Source: Glebionis coronaria (Eukaryota > Streptophyta > Magnoliopsida > Asterales > Asteraceae). Taken from it: DNA of 64,000 bases. A program made the position numbers and the translations under genes. The stretch is from assembly GCA_025667525.1 (NCBI GenBank), contig JANFOE010000579.1, forward strand, positions 310,001 through 374,000. Reading direction: 5' to 3'. The notes beneath the pieces are model-generated. The model ran no database searches and was not told the origin of the DNA. It was given only the letters and a program-made list of their open reading frames with translations. Positions 48,182 through 58,286 of the stretch are shown here, piece after piece. The first letter of the stretch is position 1. Every line of letters begins with the position of its first letter.

Positions 48182-48694
48182 TGTTGATCCCAAACTTAGA
48201 TCGATTTAGCTTTATGTATACGAGATTAGATCAAGTAATACACGTAGAGAAACCTTTGTATATGTAATTGATAATCTAAGTGTTATGCGGAATTAACACT
48301 TAAACAAGAACACACAAAGACGTAAACAAACTTTCACTTGATTAATGATAACAAACTTGCTTACAATGAAAGTGTTTAACGTATGAAAAACTTATATTGA
48401 ACAATAACCTAAAGGTCTTCTTTTATAGACATAAGAAGCCTTGTACAAGAGTCTACGTATCAACTATTCTAGGTAAAGATAATTATAGAAAATACAATGT
48501 TGAACTTATCCTTACTAGAAACAAACTAGAAACAATATACGCGTATACTAAATCTTTCCATCAGTGCTTGTCTTCAATGTATCAACGCTTGACTTCTTCT
48601 TGTCAACGCTTGATCTGTCAGCGTTTGTTTCCTATCAACGCTTGTTTTACTCTTGTCAGCGCTCAAGTAGACTGGCTATATTTTATTCCCAACA
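48182..48694 (-). repeat. 3' LTR of Copia-3
   Basis: 513 bp; plus strand starts TGTTGATCCCAAAC and ends ATTCCCAACA, so TGTTG..CAACA termini. Six copies of a TGTCARCGCTTG-like motif fall at 48560-48667. The partner LTR lies beyond the window. Confidence 0.75.
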
Positions 48695-48711
48695 ATCCTC
48701 CCCTAAACTTG
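48695..48711 (-). other. Copia-3 polypurine tract
   Basis: Minus strand CAAGTTTAGGGGAGGAT directly abutting LTR TGTTGGGAA. Confidence 0.8.
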
Positions 48712-48746
48712 ATATTTACTCTAATAATCAAGTTTCTGAATAAACA

Positions 48747-51700
48747 TTAGGAACTAGGAGGAATCTTACAAACTTTCTCATATTGGTAATAAATATGTCT
48801 GATCAAATCTTTGGCCACGTCACTTGAATAATCAATTTCCAGCTGTGTAGTCTTCATCTTCTCCAAGATTTCCTTGGACATGGAATACTGAGCATCTACA
48901 AGAAGATACTCAGTAAACTTTGTAGAACTCAAGTAATATACACCAGCAGCTGAATACAAACACCATTGAAGACCACTGAGGTCATCTTCAAGATCCTTCC
49001 AAATAGCAGGATCTTCATCTCTTGGTCCACACATTCTCTTGAATGTTGACCACAGTTTTATTGCATTGACTGAAGTGGGAGCTTCAGTCTCATACTTGGC
49101 CTCTAACAATCTCCATAGGTCTACCAAGTCTTCTCTATCAAAACTTGCAAACAAAGATATAAGAGTGGTAAAAGTGTGAACCTCTTTTCCATACCTGCCA
49201 ATCTTCCAAAACCCACATTCATCTTCTTCATAGCTTATAATAGGGTTTCTGGAATCAAGTGGTAACACTTGTATCATATCTGAAGCTTCCAATGGTGAGA
49301 GCTTGAGGCTCCTTCTTATAACAGCTTCACTTGGATTCAACCTATCCATATCTTTGGGAAACTCAAGAGGGACTCCCTTCTTCACAGGTCTGGGAACAAT
49401 CATTGCCTTCTTAAGCTCCATTTCTTCTGCAAGTTCTTCTTTTCTTTCATCAGAAAGAAGTCTTAGAGTGTTTTCTTCCTACACTCTTACCCAAATGGGA
49501 TAAGCTTTGAACTCCAACTCTTCAAATGTCAATCCAATCAATTTCTTATAAGTCCATCCTGTTCCATGACATCTGAGTAGCATGTAGTACAACTCCCTTC
49601 TATCCCTTCTCAATAATGAGAGAATATTGCTAGCTCTGTGTCTTAGAATTACCTTGCAGTCCTTTTGTACTCTTAGAAGAATCTCCAAACCCCATATCTG
49701 ATCTGAAATAGTCAAATGTGGATTCTCTATACACCTATCTTCCCAAGCATGGTACAACTGAACAACTTCTGGCATATCAAAATCAACTTGAAATTTCAAC
49801 TCATTCAACTTCTCTCTCGCCAATTCATCTCTATACTCAAGTCTTTCTAGTTGTTCTATTATCATTACCTTTGAATCAGAACTGGCTTCATCACTTCCTT
49901 CTTGTTCTTCTGAAGTGACAACAAAAGGTGATTCACCCATATTCTTTCTTTCTTGTTCCACAATTTGTGCAGCCAACCTTCTATCAAACTCAATCTGTGC
50001 TGCATTCTTTGGAATATCTACTTCTACCATAATACCCTTACCCTTATCTAATGGATCAACTGTGGGTAAGGTAGATGGTAATACTTATGAAGAAACTTCT
50101 TTGATGATGGATGATGACTAGAATACATCAACCTCATCTGCAGGTCTGTCAACGCTCAAATTTGCTCTGTCAGCGCCCAAGATACTTATGTCAGCGTTCA
50201 AATCTTGCTTGTCAACGCCCAAATTACCTGTCTCAGCGCCTCTTGTAATTTCCTCCAACATAGCTGTAAAAGACACATTTAAGTTTGTAGGAGTGACTAG
50301 AGACGTATCAAAACCTGATTGTTTCTTCAAACTTGTTAGGACCTCAGCAACACCCAAAGATTCACCATCATGTGAGCCCATATCACTCACATTTATCTGT
50401 TCATCCTCCCCTTTGGAAGATTCCTCCATCCCACGCCTGGTGCTAGCAGTCTCCAAATAACAATCCTCTCCCTCAATTGCTTGAGTTCAAGGCCTTGTGT
50501 ACTGACAACTTGTACCAAGTCTGCATTTTGCTTTTGCAAGCTAATGCAGACTGCCGTCAATTCTATTAAAGTCATTGGTTCCAATCTGCCCTCCTCTAAA
50601 ATGGGTATTTGACCTCCCAAGTTAGATTCATTGGGCATGGATGAGGTCTTAATGATGGTAGGACTTTCTTGGCCAGCTTCTAAGCCAGAACCAATAGTCC
50701 CAGCCTCATCCATAGCACCAACCACACTTGTGGTGGTGGTTCTCTCTGCTACATGGCTAGGACCACTAGAGGAGAACACTCCAGTAGTCCTTTGGCGTTT
50801 TTGTAACCTATATTGTGTTGGTGGAGAAGATGATGTGGATTGGGTGGATGTGGGTTGGTTAAGGGGTGTTTGGGTCTGTGAAGGATTGGTGTCAACGTTT
50901 GGAATAGGCATGTCAACGCCAACATTTAATGTGTCAGCGTCGAAGGGTTCTTGGTCAAGTTGCATGTGTTGTGGTGAAGGTAAAGGTTCAGGTATTGGAT
51001 CAAGCTGGGGTTGTGGGTCTGGTTGGGGTTGTGTTGCTTCAATGACAGCAATCATAGCTGGGGTTAAGGGTAAGTCACGATGTGGGGGTGAGTTCATCTT
51101 TGTAAAAATTGCTTTCTTTTGCACAGGGATCTCATAAAAATCATCATGATCCCTAGTGCAGTAACTTTGGACATCAAAAACCATTTGTAAAAATCTGGGA
51201 TAAGCTAAAGTCATTTTATTCCCTTTATTTTTACACATGCCCTCAAAAATCAATTTGGAATAATTAAACTTTTACCCAGTAGCAATGCACACAATAGCAC
51301 TAGCAATAGATCTATTGATCACATTGTGTGCAGTACACTTGGGACTCAAACATTGCAAGAGGACATGTATTAGGTACTTCCAGGCTGGGGAAACTCCTGT
51401 TTATGATATTTGTTTAAAGTTCCCTCATCAGGGAAAGGATAACCCAAAGCCCTTAGTCCTTGTTCTATTTCATTAATGGAGAGGGTGGTTATACCATCTG
51501 CATCATCAAGATGCAAAGCTTGGCGAACCAAAGCTTCAGTAACCACCCATGTGCGCCCATGAACAATAGATGATAATGTAGTCACTCTATTAACTGTTGA
51601 GGAACTAACATTGTTCCAAGACTGTTTAATATGTGTGACAGGAATGAGTGGAGCATGAGAAAGAGCATACCTAATAGGGGATGCATTCAAATACGCCACC

Positions 51701-51810
51701 ATTTGGGTGTATTGAGGAAACAGAGTATCATCAGCGTTCAGATATGCTATCATGTTGTGTTGACTCCTGAATCCCAATTCCAAATCGCTTGGTTTAAATT
51801 TTGGTGCCAT
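48747..51810 (-). pseudogene. Copia-3 post-pol accessory ORF (env-like position), broken
   Basis: Five minus-strand frames make one decayed protein: 51810-51370 (MAPKFKPSDLELGFRSQHNM...), 51253-50393, 50456-50118, 50030-49479 and 49421-48747. Between the first two the reading continues in another frame (AWKYLIHVLLQCLSPK) and meets a stop, so a frameshift near 51400 and a nonsense codon near 51265 are clear. The middle is Pro/Gln/Thr-rich; the last pieces are Glu/Leu-rich and helical, with a charged KKA/ERK segment. I recall this type of ORF as common in Asteraceae copia elements under misleading annotations. No membrane segment is obvious and its function is unknown. Confidence 0.7.
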
Positions 51811-53061
51811 TGTTGAAAGCTGTTTGAAGAATTGATAAAGATGAAGTATAGGAGAAAATATTGTTAGACAAGAATGATAAGTACCCTGTTTAAAATAGGA
51901 GCCAAATATATAGGAGAGAAAGATGCATGTGATTGGTCAAAAATTAGGCAACTATTTTCAAAATACAATCATGAAAATATTGAAAAGAAATAAGTTATCT
52001 CATGCATTAAATGAAAGTTATCTGCTCCCAAAATTACGGTCAAAAAATATGTCAAAAAGTAACAACTGGGTAGGTCCCATTGAGTGTCAACGGTTAAAAA
52101 TAACCCATCAACGCCCAACGGCTATATTCTTGTCAATGTTTGCCAAAACCATGTCAGCGTCTAAATTGGTCACAACAACGCTTGGAAAAATACTTGTCAG
52201 CGTTCAAAAATAAAAATATTTAAAAAATGAAAAATGACCTTAACAAAGTAATTTATCCTAGAGAAGATAACCTATAAGTTGATAATTATTATAGGGCGGC
52301 AAGCACTGTCCAGTTATGCACACTTGCTTATGCAAGATAGACATAACAGTCCTCTAGTGTCCCTTGCTAACCAAAACTCTTAACAACTAAGTTACCTCAT
52401 AAAATTCCTTGTTACTCCCAGGTAAAACCCATGATAAAATCATTCCCAAGTCTCCCAATAGACCACAACCAATTCTAGGCCAAAAATGTCTTGGCAGCAT
52501 GCATAGTATATCAACTTTGCATGCTACAGTGCCTCATGATTTAGTAAAACTAACTTATACTCACTTGTGGACACAATCTAGAATTGTGATAAGATTATCA
52601 TAAGGATACCCAAAAATCCTAAAGGTTCCTAAAACCTCCCCTTAAACTGTGATACATATGTTGCTGAAAATATGTATTAACATAAAAAATTTATGTCAAG
52701 ATAGGAATAGAAAATTCCAACCATCATCCATAAATAAAAACATGCTCAAATGATTCTCCAAGGATCCATAAGCAAATCTGTATCCAACGGTATAAGGCTA
52801 ACACCACCTGCACATTTAGATTAAAAACCACAAAAACTAACATTGTTGCTGACAACGCCCCGATAACACTTGTCAGTGTTAAGAAAAGCTTTGTCAGCGT
52901 TAGACAAATATATTGCTGACAACGTCACAATAACACTTATCAGCGTTAAAGCAACCTTTGTCAGTGTTAGAAAAATATAGTGGAAAATCTAAATTCTCAA
53001 AAAGACCAATAACAATGCATTATCCTGTACATACTTTTACAGAAAGACTCCAAAACACATA
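51811..53061 (-). other. Copia-3 non-coding region between pol and accessory ORF
   Basis: About 1.25 kb. It carries two clusters of the TGTCAGCGTT motif (52083-52210 and 52850-52975). No ORF of note. Confidence 0.65.
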
Positions 53062-53310
53062 TTATGTGAGATTGATCATTCCAATACTTGTTACCAAGTA
53101 TTGAAATCTTCCAGCATCAAAAGGTTTAGTTAGTAAATCAGACACATTTTCTTCTGTGTCAACCCTATCTGGTTGTATTAAACCCTTTTCAAAACAATCT
53201 CTTATAAAATGGTGTCTAATTTCTATGTGTTTAGTTTTAGAATGATGTACAGGATTCTTAAAATGCATAAAGTGCTGTTATTGTCAACAAATATCTTGGT
53301 ATGCATGAAA
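53062..53310 (-). pseudogene. Copia-3 RNase H C-terminal end
   Basis: Minus strand: LDYGYNFMHTKIF, then after a frame change KNPVHHSKTKHIEIRHHFI through ENVSDLLTKPFDAG to GMINLT and stop. Fused upstream directly to integrase at about 53310; RT is absent. Confidence 0.8.
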
Positions 53311-53511
53311 TTATACCCATAGTCCAAAAAGCTATTGGGAAATGAGCATCAGCCAACATAGTTCTGGCTGCTTCAATTAGGGTTCTATTCTTTCTCTCAG
53401 CAACCCCATTTTGCTGTGGGGTTCTGGCAACACTAAACTGCCTAGTAATCCCTTTCTTGACACAAAAATTATCTAAAAGTTTATTTCTAAACTCACCACC
53501 ATTATCACTCC
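53310..53511 (-). pseudogene. Copia-3 integrase, C-terminal side of the Harbinger insertion
   Basis: Minus strand: RSDNGGEFRNKLLDNFCVKK (second catalytic Asp in DNGGEF) and TPQQNGVAERKNRTLIE (catalytic Glu), then AHFPIAFW where the deletion into RNase H begins. A 53515-55356 insertion separates it from the first catalytic Asp. Confidence 0.85.
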
Positions 53512-53514
53512 TAA

Positions 53515-55356
53515 GAGTGCTGGGAGCCATTGGCACCAGAAGGTGGTGCCAAAGGCGCCACGTAGGATTCTGGGCCTTTGGCACCAGAATCCTGTTGGCA
53601 CCACATTTCTGAGGTAACCGTTGGCACCAGAATTTCTGGTGCCAACGGAATTAATTTTTTTATTTTTTTTTTCACAAAAATTAACTTAAAATAAAACTTT
53701 TATTAATAAAAAAAAACATTACAATAAAAAAAAACATTACGAAAAACTTAAAATAAAGAAAATACATAACGGAAATAAATAAACTAGTTATCGGGAGGGG
53801 CATACGATGCGCGAATCGCATCCTTTCGGCTCTCGATGATTGCCCGGTCCGAGGCACTCATGTTCCTTGTGTCGATTTGAAGGATTGCGAATTCTTGAGC
53901 GACCATGTGCGTGGTGAAATATTTTATTTTCGCGTTTGACTCACGCTCCATGATTTCCAACTTGGCTTGTCTCTCTATCTCGTATTGTTCTTTCATCATT
54001 TGTTGATAAGCTTCCGGGTTTGAACCAGAAGTAGCCGACGAGTTGGTTGATCTTTGACTTTTGGCAATACGATACGACCCGGGCGGCCTCGGGATGGCGT
54101 CGGGACCAAAAAACTCAGGACCTTCTTCGGTAACACGGAGACGGTTTCGCCTTTCAAGAGTAGAATCGGGGTTCTTCCACTTGTGCTTGTCCTTCAAAAA
54201 ATTCCAAGCCGACTTGTGCTTAAATGCTACACCCCCCGTGGCTCGTTTGTACGCTAGCTCAACACGTTCCATAAAACCCTCATCATTCTCCCCACTCATC
54301 ATTTGCATCTCGTCATAAAGACTATTCCACTTCTTAACCGCCCGATTCAACGTACTCCATTTTCCCGTTAACATGTTTTTGGTGCGTTTTGGGAATTTTT
54401 TTGATTTCGCCACATCATTGTATACTTGATCAACCCGCCACCAAAAAGTATCCTTTGTTTGACTCACACCAACCCTAGCATCCTCCGAAATCTCTATGAA
54501 GCATTCGGCTAAAAGCAACTCCTCGTCATCGGTCCACAAATGCCGAGTCGCATCATCTTCATCGTCGTCCTCCACCTCAACCACCTTTTTCGCCTTCCTA
54601 GTAGTCTTAGCCTTACTAGACTTAGTCTTAACCTTACGACGACCTTTCTTTGATGTTGGTGTCGGGATTTGTTCTTCGTCTACGTCTTCGTCGATTAGGT
54701 GATGGGATTGTTGGTCGGATTGTGGTGTAGGTTGTGGTTGTGATTGAGTTTGTGGTTGTGAACCCATTTGTGATTGTTGAAATTGTTGAAACTTCGCCCA
54801 TTGTTCTTGTTGGTATTTTATGTAAGCTTCATTTTGTTGTGGTGGGAAAAACGGAGAATAGAAGTGTTGGGGTTGAGAAGACGAACCCGGATTCGAAGAT
54901 GAACCGGGATTGTAGTTTTGGAATTGATTGGAGGGATCGTTAAGCATGTTGTTAGTCCAATTAGGATCCATTTTTTGTAAAGAAATTAGGATAGGAAGTA
55001 ATAGATTGGATTGGAAAAAATGGATGAAATGAGGTATAATATATAGGGATTTGTAGAATGTTTTTTGAAAAAAAAATTTTTTTTTTTAAACCCAACGGCT
55101 AGTTTTTAAATTTTTTTTTATTTTTTTTAATAAGCCTAGCCAACGGCTATTTTTTTTAAAAATTTAATTTTTTTTTTCAAAAACACCCCTCCCAACGGCT
55201 AGAAACTAAAAAAAGAAAAAAAAAAGGGGGGGGTGTTGGCGCTGGCTGTTGGGGTTGGCGCGAGGTCCGTTGGCGCGAGCCACGGTACCGTGCGCCAACG
55301 GTGGGGTGGCGCCAAAGGCTTAACAGCCAGCCTTGGCACCACCACTCCCCCCACTC
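53515..55356 (-). mobile_element. Harbinger-type DNA transposon (non-autonomous, ORF1 only)
   Basis: 1842 bp. Ends GAGTGCTGGGAGCC and GGGAGTGGGGGGAGT-type (minus strand begins GAGTGGGGGGAG), 3-bp target duplication TAA on both sides (53512-53514, 55357-55359) inside the integrase coding sequence. Ends are rich in TTGGCACCAG/CTGGTGCCAA and AACGGCTAG motifs. It encodes a SANT-like ORF1 protein but no DDE transposase. Confidence 0.9.
53784..54971 (-). CDS. SANT/trihelix-like Harbinger ORF1 protein
   Basis: 395 aa, intact, minus strand. Residues 1-95 are Asn/Gln/Pro-rich low complexity. A basic nuclear-localisation-like segment (SKKGRRKVKTKSSKAK) is near 107-130, followed by an acidic run (VEVEDDDEDD). 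The Myb/SANT-like DNA-binding domain is at about 142-230 (LWTDDEELLLAECFIEIS, FWWRVDQVYNDVA, RTKNMLTGKWSTLNRAVKKW). The C-terminal part (KWKNPDSTLERRNRLR to the end) matches the NAM-associated domain pairing seen in these proteins. In PIF/Harbinger elements ORF1 helps the transposase bind DNA and enter the nucleus. Similar host annotations such as glutathione S-transferase T3-like are, as I recall, misnomers. The intact frame suggests a recent insertion. Confidence 0.85.
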   Translation of the reverse strand: MDPNWTNNMLNDPSNQFQNYNPGSSSNPGSSSQPQHFYSPFFPPQQNEAYIKYQQEQWAKFQQFQQSQMGSQPQTQSQPQPTPQSDQQSHHLIDEDVDEEQIPTPTSKKGRRKVKTKSSKAKTTRKAKKVVEVEDDDEDDATRHLWTDDEELLLAECFIEISEDARVGVSQTKDTFWWRVDQVYNDVAKSKKFPKRTKNMLTGKWSTLNRAVKKWNSLYDEMQMMSGENDEGFMERVELAYKRATGGVAFKHKSAWNFLKDKHKWKNPDSTLERRNRLRVTEEGPEFFGPDAIPRPPGSYRIAKSQRSTNSSATSGSNPEAYQQMMKEQYEIERQAKLEIMERESNAKIKYFTTHMVAQEFAILQIDTRNMSASDRAIIESRKDAIRASYAPPDN

Positions 55357-55359
55357 TAA

Positions 55360-56109
55360 GCATTTTAACTTCATTACCAGTCTTCTTCTTTATTTGAGTG
55401 ATAAAGTCAATTAAAGTGTCAGCAGTGTCACTCTTCATAGCTAAAAAGAAAGTCCAAGTAAACCTAGAAAAGTCATATGTGATGACAAAGCAGTATGATT
55501 TACCATTCAAACTTTCTATATTAGTTGGACCAAAGAGGTCCATATACAGCAAGTGAAGTGGTCTAGTACTAGAGTGCACCTGTTTAGATTTGAATGAGAC
55601 CTTGTGCTGCTTGCCTTTAAGACATGCAACACAAGAGTGGTCATTATGGAAAGCCTTTTCAGGCAAGCCATCAACCAAGCCAAGTCTCGCAATCCTGTTT
55701 ATATTTTTAAAGTTTATGTGCCCTAGTCTCCTGTGCCATAGATTACTCTCATCTACTGAAGCTTTAGCATAAAAACATGACATATTATTATTCATCCTAA
55801 TACCATTAAGATTCACATTATAGATGTCTTTATGTCTAGGTGTTCTATAGTCAATATACTTCTCATCTGGGATCTTATAATCCTTGCTTAACACCAAGCA
55901 TTCAGTATCAGTAAACAGAACTTTATTTTTGTTATCACAGACTTGTGATACACTAAAAAGATTGTAATAAAGTTCCTTTACCAGAAACACATTTTCAAAA
56001 CGCAAGTTCTTGGTGAGAAGAGTTCCTTTGCCTGTGATAGTTCCATATCCACCTTCAAAGTAAACCTTATCACCATCCTTAATGGGAGTGAAGTTAGTAA
56101 GATAATCTT
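55360..56109 (-). pseudogene. Copia-3 GAG-pre-integrase and integrase N-terminal part
   Basis: Minus strand, open from the LARD-2 junction to the Harbinger junction: YLTNFTPIKDGDKVYFEGG, LYYNLFSVSQVCDNKN, zinc-binding WHRRLGH and CVACLKGKQHK, then MDLFGP with the first integrase Asp, and KKTGNEVKML at the insertion. The apparent start codon of this frame lies in LARD-2 LTR sequence and is not a real start. Confidence 0.85.
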
Positions 56110-58040
56110 TGATAGGTGTGTAAACACCCATCCTTTTTACCACTTAACTACAATAATAACCGAGCCAAAACGTGTATTTTATGTCATTTATGTCGGAATT
56201 ATGCTTGGTTTGTGTTTTTGTTGTGATTTAGGACGAAGAGGTGAAAAGTGGAGAAAACACGGGCATTCACGGGCTTTTATCGAAGAAAAAGACGAAAGAC
56301 GAAGTCGAAAGATCAAGAGCGCAAAAAGAACGGAAGTCCAAGACCAATTCTGAAGATTTATCGAAGAAAAAGTCAAAAGACGGAAGTTTACTAAAAACCG
56401 AAGAACTCAAGTCTAATTTATTGAAGAATTACAAGACGAGTTCAAAGAAATCCCGAGACAAAGTTATTAAAGTCCAAGATTAACAAAAGATTATGAAGAC
56501 AAGGACTTAAGTGTGCAATTAAGGAAAAGAAGAAAGAGGGAGGAAGCTTCCTAAGCACTCCTTAATCTCCCCTATAAATAGATTAGGATTTCATTTCATT
56601 AGTTTTTGTTGGCTAGTTTGACAAACTATGCTCTTCCACTTTAATTTTTGCACATTTAAATTCATGTTATTTACTTTATTGTCAAATTTAAATACATGTC
56701 TTGCACCTTAAATTCCTTTAATTTCAAGTAAGTTTTCTTTTAATTTTTGTCAATCTTTATTTTTATTGTTTGATCTCCTATCTACCTTTCTTGTTTGATT
56801 TTAATCTTTGTGCTTTATTGTTCATGTTTATGTTTTTGTTTTTTTATTAAATTGATTAAGTGGGTTTTGATTAGTTTGATTAGTTTTGTTAGTTTTATTG
56901 TTTTGGGTTGTTTGTTTATGATTAATAGATGTTTATTGATTAGTTAGATTTAATCTTGTGGTTGATTTTGTTTAGATTTTATTAGATCCGTATTATTTTT
57001 GGTTCTTCCTTGTTCTTCGCTGCATATTTCTGTTCCCAGGAAACATTCCGGATCAAAGCTCAGGTTGTTCCTAGTGAAGGTGTTTGTTGTTGAATATTCC
57101 GAGTCAAAGGCCTCCATCCGGAATAAGTGACATATTCCGGATCAAGTCCACATTCCGGATCAACAGAACATTCTGGATCAAGGAGACATTCCGGATCAAG
57201 GATCTTTATTCGGAATAATTAATTATTCCGGATCAAAGACATCATCCGGAATCTTTTACATTCCGGATCAAGGATCTTTATTCGGAATAATTAATTATTC
57301 CGGATCAAAGACATCATCCGGAATATATTACATTCCGGATCAAGGAATATATTCCGGATCAACTTGTTCATTCGGAATATTTTAAATATTCCGGATCAAG
57401 GTTCGTTCGGAATATATTCCGAACGAAGGGCATCATTCCGGATCAAGGCTTTTATTCCGAATCAAGACTTTATTCTGGATAAGTGACATATTCCGGATAA
57501 AGGATTTATTCCGGATCAAGGTTTTTGGTTAATATTCCGAGTGAAGAAGAACATTCCGAACGAAGGTGACATTCCGGATGAATGTTTATTCCGAACGAAG
57601 GATTATTCCGGATGAGCTGTTTTCAGGTTCTTTTAAGTTACTGTTTTTAACTTTTTGTTTTTAATTTTCAAGCTTTATTTTTCCCGCTTTTTTACTTAGT
57701 TGCACTTTATGTTTATTTGCCTTAGATTTATTTTAGCCTTACCTTAGTTTTAAGTTTTAGTTGCGTTTTAAGTTTGCCTTAGTTAGATTTAAGTTTGCGT
57801 CATTTACTTTTAGTGCCCTTTAACTTTTCGTCACGCTTTTAAATACTTGTCTTTTATTTTAAACTAGACTTAGATTTACTTTAACGCCTTTTACTTTTAA
57901 GTCTTTGCACATTTATTTTTAAAAAAAAAACAACCAAAATATTTGTTTCACCAAAAACAATTGAGTCGTACTTTGAACCGGAAATCAATTCGTTAAGATA
58001 CCGAGAAACGAACTTTTCAACTAGCAAAATCTCTACATTA
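56110..58040 (+). repeat. LARD-2 5' LTR
   Basis: 1931 bp starting TGATAGGTGTGTAAACACCC (itself a small hairpin, GGTGT/ACACC). It holds a lysine-rich frame (56241-56483), a CCCCTATAAATAGA promoter element at about 56569-56582, and the ATTCCGGATC / ATCCGGAAT array at 57040-57625. Confidence 0.9.
56569..56582 (+). promoter_or_regulatory. LTR TATA box (5' LTR)
   Basis: CCCCTATAAATAGATTAGG, repeated at 62271-62290 in the 3' LTR and as CCCTATAAATAGACTAG at 40139 in the solo LTR. Conserved position fits the U3 promoter. Confidence 0.7.
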
Positions 58041-58043
58041 AAA

Positions 58044-58058
58044 TGGCGCCGCTGCCGG
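58044..58058 (+). other. LARD-2 primer-binding site (tRNA-Asp type)
   Basis: TGGCGCCGCTGCCGG, three bases after the LTR; one change from the usual TGGCGCCGTTGCCGG. Confidence 0.8.
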
Positions 58059-58286
58059 CTCTTTTCGTAAAGATTGACGGTTTTCTGTGAGAGACGCGTT
58101 GTTTTTTGGGATCCGTTCACTCGTGAACGTTATTTTTCGTGTCAAAAATTTTCAAAAAAAAAAATCCCAAAAACATTTAAAAAATCATAAAAAACATTTC
58201 TTTTTCAAAGTTTTGCACCAAAAATATTCCTCTTTATCCTCTATTATTTTTATTCTTTTCTTTACCCCTCTTATTTATAATTCTTC

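Noticed and set aside
49303..51137. Plus-strand frames such as 50631-51137 (168 aa)
   Set aside because: Antisense shadows of the proline/glutamine-rich accessory ORF; composition mirrors the other strand.
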